The position numbers were made by a program, and so were the translations under genes. 64,000 nt of DNA from Leidyana gryllorum EB-2025a (lineage: Eukaryota > Apicomplexa): positions 1 through 64,000 of the forward strand of contig JBLWGC010000186.1 in assembly GCA_048772705.1 (NCBI GenBank), written 5' to 3'. Below are positions 56,480-64,000 of the stretch, piece by piece (the first letter of the stretch is position 1; each line of letters begins with the position of its first letter). The notes beneath the pieces were generated by a model. It did no database searches. It was given only the letters and a program-made list of their open reading frames with translations, and was not told the DNA's origin.

Positions 56480-58683
56480 ATGAGCAGCAGCAGCAGCGAT
56501 GAAGAGACATATGTACCACCGGACCCCTTTGCCATCAAAGAGAAGGGGTCCAATGCCTTCAAGGCCGGTCAGTATGCTCTGGCTATTGAACTCTATAAAC
56601 AGGCGTTAAAAGAGGCTCTGAAGCGCAGCGTTCGTGCGCCGTCGAAGGAATTGGTCGACTTGCAGATGCAATGCCGGTTGAATCTGGCGCTTGCCTTCCA
56701 CAAAGAGGAAGATCATGTTATGGCGAAAGAGCATCTGTTGGTGGTGCTGGAACAGCGTCCAGATTTCGTGAAAGTATACTATAGACTCGGAGACGTGTAT
56801 TTGGCCCTGCAAGACTATGAGAAAGCTCGCGAAACGGTGGAGGCTGGGCTGAAGCTGTTTGAAGGAGACGTTGCACTCACGCATTTGCTCCACAAAATCA
56901 AGTTGGCCGATGCTCAGTACAGGAAACAGCAGCGAGATGCCATTCGGGAACGTGTGAACCTCAGGAATATTGATGACGACCGAACTAATAAGCGGACAGA
57001 CGTCCCGTTGTTCGACCCCAAACCTTTTGAGTCGCTATGGAACCAGGACCAGACTTCTTCTGCTACTGCTGATTCAGCTGCTGTGTTGGACAAGCTGTGT
57101 CACACTCTCATAGACTGGAGACACGACACGACTACTCTTCTTCCGAACGAGAGTCAAGAAGACACCGACGACTCCAATTCCCGTCACTGGACTTTCCCAC
57201 ATTCTCATGAACGCCTGAACGACGACAAAACCGTTCTATATATGTCTTTACCTCTCTCTGTGTTGGCTCTGATGGAAAATTGTATTCGTCTCCAGCACAA
57301 TCCTTTGCAACGAACCAAATTGGAGGGCACAGTGGCGAGCCCTCTCCCACCGCTTCCAGTCTGCCCCAGCCCAAAATATGAGATCTCTCTCCGTCAACAT
57401 GCAGTCCAATGGACGTCTCGTTTGTCTGCGCAATCTGTCAAAGTTCGCCCAGTCACCATTCACGTGCTCGGGGCCCGTGGTGACGTCGAGATGGAGTGTA
57501 AATGGGCTTCGATGCTGGACCGTCTTCCTCATGTTGATCTCCTTCAAGTATGCATGATCGGCTTTGCCGACTCTAACGACCCTTACTCCCGCCGTCTGAA
57601 AGGAGAAGACTATTTTTCCCCTCCCCTGACAAAGAAATCAGGCTACCGACTATTCCAGAAGTTTACAGCTCGCATTTACAAAGGCTCATATCAGGCTTTC
57701 CTCGAGGTGAGTATCATTAATTATATTAGTGAGGTACCGCGGGTGGTGCTGTCACCCTGTCTGAGTGGTGCTCTGACTCTGAGTGGTGCGGTGCTTTGAC
57801 TCTGAGTGGTGCTTTCTCCTCGTCGGATCTACTGGCTGACTATCTCTGTATCTGCAGTCGGAGAGTGTGAAGGCCAGTGTTGAGGGCAAATTCTCTAGTC
57901 TCGATCTCCCATTAGCGAATGGCAAATCAGTCCCCTTGTCACCAATCCTATCCGCTCCGAATCACCCGCTTCATCCGGATCTTATCGTGATACCCGAGCC
58001 CAACATGTCGCGTTGGTTTGATCAGTGGATCCCGGCGATAGCTCATATTCTTTTGGCCAACATCGTGAGTCGACACTGTCTTGCCATTCTTATTCCCATT
58101 GTCGGTATGCTCACCACAGCCATTGGCAATTTTTGGTTATTCGGTCATGGAGGGAGAGACTGCATCCCATGAGGCTCTCAATTTGGTTCCGATTCTAGAG
58201 GCCCTGGGAGCTCGCTTTGTCCTCCCGTTGAGTTGGAATCCGTTCTCGATTCCCATCCACCCCGGTGAGGAATGTCCGCCGATGCCGATAGTGACTGCAA
58301 CTGGTGAAGAGACTGAGTTCCGGGGCGTCAGCGGCAAGAACGCAGGTGGGTCGTCAGCTTTTGGTTTGTTCCGACCGTTTGTAGTGTCGCTGATGGTGTG
58401 TGGTATTGACTCGAGTTGTGCCGAAGACGCTGAAAAGGCTCGTGAGCGTTTGGCGGAGTTGATGACATCGAAAGTCGCGGTGGCTAATTTGCGGGAGGAA
58501 TTAAGCAAAAGAGGGATCGATAGTCAACGTGAAAGGCTGATACTTGAAAATTCGGGTGACTACTTTGAGCAAATGGCCGCAGAAGCGAAAGAACGAGAAC
58601 AAGAGATAGAACGTAAAGCTCAAGATCTCGCACAAATCCTCAAAGAAAAACTCTCTCCTTCAAATTCCACAACCCATGTCTAG
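56480..58683 (+). CDS. TPR protein with Mss51-like C-terminal domain, 665 residues
   Basis: Exons 56480-57706, 57858-58064 and 58120-58683. The N-terminal ~150 residues hold three TPR helix pairs (EKGSNAFKAGQYALAIELYK, CRLNLALAFHKEEDHVMA, YYRLGDVYLALQDYEKARE). The middle has TIHVLGARGDVEMECKWASM and further elements resembling the C-terminal domain found in Mss51/MYND proteins (LHPDLIVIPEPNMSRW, then LLANI). A coiled-coil tail ends in KEREQEIERKAQDLAQILKE. TPRs suggest a chaperone-type adaptor. Moderate confidence in the second domain, high in the TPRs. Confidence 0.75.
57760..57813. repeat. CTCTGAGTGGTGC intronic repeats
   Basis: Three near-copies of TCTGAGTGGTGC within the 151-nt intron 57707-57857 of the TPR gene. 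Confidence 0.75.
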
Positions 58684-58765
58684 CTATAAACATATATTGA
58701 ATGTCGGCTGTGGCTTTTCTTTCTGTGCTCTCTCTTTTTCTCTTTCTCTCTTAAACTACTATTTC

Positions 58766-61700
58766 TTATGCGGCGGCCACAGTCTCTGGGTAGGCCTCGA
58801 CATCGAGTGTCACAGTTTGAGAGCTCTCGATCTCGTGATCTTTATACACTCCAATTATTGCGTCTGCGTGGCAATACATCCTGCGATCAGAAGATATCAT
58901 CGCCCCCTCTGCACCCACCACTCACTCTTCCTTTAAAGTTACTATAATGACTTGAAAGGACGCTTCCTTCAAGAAGCGCCTCAGTGCGTCGACATTCGCG
59001 GCGTCTAACGCAGCATCCACTTCGTCCAGCACCACAAAGGGCGACGGTCGGAATGCCTGAAAACTGAACAACAAGGCCAGCGTCGCCATGGACTTCTCGC
59101 CTCCCGACAGCAACTCCATTTCGGTGTATCGCTTTCCGTAGGGCATTGCCGTGAAGATCAGTCCTCTGCCGCCACATTGTTTCGATGATCACCAAACCAG
59201 AAATGGGGATCGATCACTCACTTGTTGAAAGGTTCGTCGCTCGTGGGATCGTCGAGCTCCAATGTCGCTGATCCCCCGTGCATCTCTGAAAAGTGTTTGG
59301 CCAAAAGCGTACGGGTAGCGATTGAGTCCTCCAAGTGAGAGAAGTCTTGGGGAGGGGGTCGCGTCAATAAGCTGTAAATCTCAGCCAGAGCCTTCTTGGT
59401 GTGCTCGAAACACTTCATATATCGATCTCGCCGTATCTCTCGTGTTCTCACGAGATCCCTTTCGATACTCTCGACTTCTCGTTTCACACCCAGCAGCCGC
59501 CCATTAGCTTCTTTCAACCGCCCTTTGATCTCATCATACGCTTCTTGAGCCTTATGATTCTGAGCTCCCCTTCCCTCCAACTCTTCCTTCAGACTCTCAT
59601 GTTTCCTCAACAACTTGTCTTCCTCGCTCTGGAGGGCTCTGGGGTCCCGGAAAGGTATTCGCGCTCCGATCAGTGTACTGTAGTCCACTTCCACCGCAGT
59701 CTCGGCCATACTTGAGCCTTCCAACATTGCCCTGCGGATCCATAAATTGACCGTCGCCCCCAAATATCACTTACTTGAGATCTTCCAGTGTGCCATTGAC
59801 GATCGGCACACTGACTCGTTTCCGCACCACTTCACCGAGGAGCTCTAAGCCCTTCTTGTCCAACATTTGCAGCTCATCGTTCGCTTCCCGGATCTTATAC
59901 ACATTGGTGTGTTGATGGTGATGGATGAGACGCTTCTCCTCCCCGAGGGTCGCTACTTTTGCCTCGGCCCCCTCGAGGAGAGCCTTAAACTTCTCCTTTT
60001 CGGGCTCGACATCTGTGATCGCCGCCTCAATGGCCGATAAGGCAGCCTCAGCTGATGTCAGTTCAGCAGGGAGCTTTCGAGCGGGCGACGAGAGGGGCAG
60101 CGGCTGGTCCAACGCCTCGGCCAGCGTGGAATACTCCTTCTGAAAGTGCTCAGCCAGCGTCTCGAGATTCTGTGTCCCATTACACTGCTCCACCCCGAGA
60201 CGTCGAGTGCACTCTGCAAACTTGCTCGCGCAGCGTTGCTCCTCTTCATGTATGACTTGGAGCGCGTTGTCCAACTCTGAGATGAGATCACTCATTTTCT
60301 GCTCCTCTTCCCACAACTTTTGTATCGCCTTATCTTTGCACGCGGAGGCCTGAACTCGATTGATCTCGGCTTGTTTGGCATTGCGTTGCGCTGTTAGCGC
60401 ATTGATCTCCTGCTCGGATTCCACTAAACGGGTCTCTGTCCGGCTCTGACTCTCTTGAATATCCTTCAACATTGTCTCTAACCGCTGAACAGTCTCCCTT
60501 TTCGACTGCGGTGAGAGAAGAGGTGTTTGTGTCTCGGAGTCCTCTCCCATCTCCCCGCAGATAGCTCACCTGAACGTCCAGTTGATACGTCTCGAGCTGC
60601 AGTTGTTCGTCAGCCACTGCACTCTCGGCACTGTACAACTTGACTTCAGCGGCCCTCAGTTGCTGCTCTATCGCAGTCAACTTGCCGGAAGAGTTCTCCA
60701 GAACGGCGGTGGCTTCGCTTCGCTGCTTCTCGGCGAATCTGTCCAGTTTTCCGGTCCGCTGCAATGGGGAGGCGACGATCGTTTGGGATGGAGTCGGAAA
60801 CTTACCGGAGCGGCGAGCTTGATGTTGCAGTTCTTGAGGATAGTTTGTCCGTCGAGTGTCACGACCTTCACACTCAGCCCGAGCTTTCGGGCCTCATTGA
60901 AAGCCACGTTCCGAGCAGCGTTGAGATCCTTCACCACAACTGTGTCTTCCAAGAGATAATCAAAGATGGGGGCAAATTTGGGATCAAACGATATGCAATC
61001 GAGAGTTGGAGTGAACAGCTCCCCATAATTCCTCAGTCTGGGATTGAGCGGTCGACTTTTGATCGTCTCCAGAGGAAGAAACTCCACAGGCGGGACACGA
61101 AGCCGCTTACAGACACCCAGAGCGCGCTGTGAACCTGGGGCATTGAACTCGCCAGAGTGACTGTCTCACCTTGGCAGTTGCGAATGTGTCCACAACAATG
61201 GAGTCGGCTTGCAGTCCAAAGGCAGTCGAGACCGCTGTGGCATAGCGTTGATTCGTCAGCTCGCACAGCCCGGTCACTCGATCAAAGACTCCAGGCACTT
61301 CTTTCTGCAGAGTCTTGAGTGTCTGTTGAAACTTGAGGGCTCGTTGATCTTCACTCTGTGTGAAGGGGAGAGAAATGTGTGTGACGAGAAAGAGTTCTTA
61401 TTGGCATCTCGTTTACCCGGTAGTGAGAGAAGGCACTCAGTGTTCGTCTTGCACTCTCGACGGCATCCGAGATCCGATCTCGTTCAGCCCTGAGCTGTCT
61501 GACTTGCGATGTCATCTGCTCCACTTGAGCCCTTAGAGTGGCGCACTTCTCGGCCGTAGGCGCTATCTTCTCGGCAGATCCCCGGGAGATAGCCTCGTTT
61601 TGCTGACTCAAAAGTTCTCGCGTCTTGGTCTCATCGGTTTGCAATTCAGCTATGTTCCGACTCAGCTGTTTTCCAAAGAGAGAGAATATACATAAAGTCG

Positions 61701-63333
61701 ATCTCCTCTGTCATTCGGAAGCTCACCTCGGTGAATTCGCGTTTCTTGGCCTCGAGTCGCGTGGAGGTCGCTTTGAGGTCAGAGGTCAGCGAACCTGTGA
61801 GAACGTTCAGGCGGTTTCGTTCACTCAGCACTGCTTCCTTCTTCTTGTCGGGTAACTTGAAGAAGGCGTTCTCTTTCAGCACCTCTGCATTGGCCGCACG
61901 GAGTGCGGTTCTCTTATCGACTAACGCCTCCCAATTGGCCAGAGACTGCAGGAAGTCCGCATGGATCTGAGTGAGCTCGACTCGGCGGGCTTCTCGTGCC
62001 TGCTCTTGACGCTCACGGTTCTTCTCCATAGTCTCCATCTTCCGCTTCAGTGTCATGACTCTGGTCTGTGCGTCGGTTAATTCGGTCTGCAGTCGGGCTG
62101 CTTTCTCAGTCACTGCCCGTCCCTGAGCCTTTGCCTCCCTCTTCTGTTTATCGGCTGCAGCCAACGCTTCGTCGACTTGCTGCTGCCGGACCCCAAAGCC
62201 AGCAGACTCTTCTTCCAATGCTGCAAGCTGTGCCTGCGCCTCTTTGCCTAATCCCTGAGAGAAAGAGACGATGAGAGAGGAACTTCTACCAAAGTCGCTG
62301 CTGACTGAATAATAGTGGTCTCGGCGTCTCGCCGCGATAAGAGAGACACAGTGGCGCGGAACGTACCTCATTGACAAAAAGCTTGAAGAGATAGAGTTCT
62401 GCTTCGGCTTGTTTGACTTTGGCTTCCAAGTCGTGCCAAGCGCGAAGCTCTTCATACTGTCCCCTGAGGGTGCGGTGTTCTGTGGCGAGGGCTTTGACTT
62501 CCTCAGCTATGCGAGACTGATTAGATCGAGCGACTTTGAGCTGCTCTTGTAGCCCTTCGTATTTTTCTCTGAGGAGTCCGCTGCCCGAGACTTCGTCCAT
62601 CATCAGACTCTTCTCCTTGTCGCTCTTGAGGCTGAGAGCTTCGACTTGGCCTTGAGATACGATGCAGTTCTGCACTTTGGGCAGGATGCCGTAAAGAGCC
62701 AACTGCTTGAGATACTGATCCTTATCGACATTCTGAAGAGACACTTTGTCAGGAGAGCGGGCGTTGGTGGGTGGACTCACCTGACCATCGATGAAGAACT
62801 GGGTGGACCGACCATCAACAGTCTTGCGGGCGAAAGAGACTGTCTTGGAGGAGGCGGCGAGGGCCACGGCCCTCTGTTCTTCGGGTTGGTGTCCCGTTCC
62901 CGCCGAGGACGATGGAGGCGCCTCTTGGGCTGTATTGTTGTCGTCTGCTGCTTCTTGGGTCTCGACTATTCTAAGTTGCATTGAAACGTGCGCACTGATA
63001 GGTGGGTGGTAAGAGTGATTGATTGATTGATTCGTTGGTGGTGACCTACTTGGCCGTTGAGGCAGTCTGGCCTTCTCGTCTGTGTGCCAAGTCATTGATG
63101 CGTAAGCCGCGTAGTTGGCGACTGTCGAGTCCCAAGACGAAGCAGATGGCATCCATCAGATTGGATTTCCCGGAACCGTTAGGGCCGACAATACAATTGA
63201 GACCATGTTTCAAGGGTCCTAGTCGGTGTGTATTTGCGTATGACTTGAAGTCGTTAACTTGTAAGAACTCGAGATAAACCTGTTGTTGTCTGGTGTTATT
63301 GGTGTTGGTGTGGATGTGTTGGCGTCGTGTCAT
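58766..63333 (-). CDS. SMC1: Cohesin ATPase subunit SMC1
   Basis: Twelve exons (63333-63050, 62970-62781, 62732-62367, 62254-61727, 61665-61417, 61355-61170, 61126-60806, 60758-60570, 60505-59775, 59731-59222, 59165-58926, 58880-58766); 1302 residues. Walker A is GPNGSGKSNLMDA (about residues 50-62). LYGILPKVQNCIVSQGQVEA, long coiled coils and the hinge follow (GVFDRVTGLCELTNQRYATA, then VVDTFATAK and FDYLLEDTVVV). The C-terminal lobe has LLSGGEKSMATLALLF and PFVVLDEVDAALD, then the SMC1-type end (VTLKEEMYCHADAIIGVY). It pairs with SMC3 for sister-chromatid cohesion in the nucleus. The N-terminal head has an extra Gln/Ala/Ser-rich insert (about residues 100-140). Confidence 0.93.
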
Positions 63334-63610
63334 ATTAGTGTTGTCTGTCTGCTGAAGCTGCTAGGCTGCTATGACTGGGAGATGCACACACTGTTTATTG
63401 GAAGGTGTTCAGTTAAAACTTTTTGGACGATCTTGTATCAAGCGCTGCGCTGGCTGAGCTCTCTTCTGTGAGCCTTTTTTCAGTGCCTGATTGGCGAATT
63501 TGATGCCAAGGAAGACCAGTAAGTGTGAGCCACTGGTGTCGGAAAGGTTCTGTAGCCTTGTAGACCGACAAGACAAAGTAACAATTAAGAGAAGAATTCG
63601 ATCCTCCTCC
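63334..63610. promoter_or_regulatory. Divergent region SMC1 / secreted protein
   Basis: 277 bp between divergent ATGs. It contains a small minus ORF (63409-63612) of uncertain status; otherwise no signal recognised. Confidence 0.35.
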
Positions 63611-63612
63611 AT
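63409..63612 (-). CDS. Small basic ORF, 67 residues (uncertain)
   Basis: ATG 63612 to TGA 63409, beginning MEEDRILLLIVTL and ending in a basic stretch (ALKKGSQKRAQPAQRLIQ). It lies 75 nt before SMC1 on the same strand, a spacing typical of genes here. Its start codon overlaps, on the other strand, the start of the secreted-protein gene, so at least one of these starts may be wrong. No family recognised. Confidence 0.25.
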   Translation of the reverse strand: MEEDRILLLIVTLSCRSTRLQNLSDTSGSHLLVFLGIKFANQALKKGSQKRAQPAQRLIQDRPKSFN

Positions 63613-64000
63613 GATGACGCCGCCAGCGCCGGGACGTTTGCCGAGACTGCGGCTTCCGATGTTTCTGCTGCTCTCTCTCGTGCTTCTATGTTTTTCTTCC
63701 CTCCCAAGGGCCGCTGCTGCACTTCAGAACCTCAAGGTTCTAACCGACCGGGACCTTGAAGCCGGTCTCTTCCGTCGAGATTTCAGCAAGATGGAGCCTA
63801 ACGCCACCTTCAAGGGCGTCGAGGGTGTCTTCATCCCTCACGCTCCCGATGCAGACGACGACGACAATGTCGACGCTGTCATCTCCAAGCGCCTGCCCCC
63901 CACTACGACAACCACGACGACGACGACAACAGCAAAGTCGACCACTACGTCGACAACAACTCCGACTACGACTACGGCTAAGACTCCTCTCACCGACACG
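63611..64000 (+). CDS. Secreted Thr-rich protein (partial, runs off window)
   Basis: 130 codons open to the window end. The start MMTPPAPGRLPRLRLP, then MFLLLSLVLLCFSSLPRAAA, is a typical signal peptide with n-, h- and c-regions. The next ~65 residues are charged with an Asp run (ADDDDN). From about residue 97 there is a Thr-rich, mucin-like tract (poly-Thr, then KSTTTSTTTPTTTT). Such tracts are natural acceptors for O-GalNAc, matching the two GalNAc-transferases in this window, though that link is inference. C-terminus and function unknown. Confidence 0.65.
   Translation, partial: MMTPPAPGRLPRLRLPMFLLLSLVLLCFSSLPRAAAALQNLKVLTDRDLEAGLFRRDFSKMEPNATFKGVEGVFIPHAPDADDDDNVDAVISKRLPPTTTTTTTTTTAKSTTTSTTTPTTTTAKTPLTDT

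Overview
This window is nuclear DNA from a eukaryote with very dense, intron-rich genes. An alveolin (inner-membrane-complex scaffold) and a four-EF-hand calcium-dependent protein kinase point to an alveolate. Short GT-AG introns (mostly 40-60 nt, some only 22-31 nt) and gene spacing down to 7 nt fit a free-living or Perkinsus-like myzozoan better than a typical apicomplexan. The species assignment is inference. No rRNA, tRNA, CRISPR or intact transposon was recognised.

Layout. 1-7356: tandem array of a ~3.66 kb unit, each unit carrying an F-box-like gene and a small two-helix membrane/coiled-coil gene. 7357-11289: decayed and divergent relatives of the same F-box family. 11555-16911 (minus): alveolin and UTP13/TBL3. 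16976-18851 (plus): CDPK. 18836-28528 (minus): a run of six genes (seipin-like, TRM5, C2-domain protein, YIF1, USP5-like deubiquitinase, a 109-residue protein), most separated by only 7-29 nt. 28563-29197 (plus): GATA-like zinc finger. 29270-31863 (minus) and 39841-42236 (plus): two paralogous polypeptide GalNAc-transferases. Between them lie a four-helix membrane protein, a 66-residue ORF, and a minus run of type I membrane protein, POLE2, PHD protein and prefoldin subunit 4. 42318-43870 (plus): two disordered/acidic proteins. 43901-54186 (minus): PCGF-like RING protein, CWF19L1 with an inserted RRM, NELF-C/D-like protein, and ProA. 54220-58683 (plus): NIF-type phosphatase and a TPR protein. 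58766-63333 (minus): cohesin SMC1. 63611 to the end (plus): start of a secreted Thr-rich protein.

Gene models were spliced by hand. Every multi-exon model given with exon coordinates keeps frame through all junctions and sums to a multiple of three. Most of the unique region is housekeeping: nuclear regulation (NELF-like, PCGF-like, PHD, CTD-type phosphatase), RNA processing (UTP13, CWF19L1, TRM5), chromosome biology (SMC1, POLE2) and secretory/ER functions (YIF1, seipin, GalNAc-transferases). The accessory and most novel part is the left 11 kb. The most general observations are the very short introns, the near-zero intergenic distances in same-strand runs, and 33-64 bp divergent start-codon gaps.
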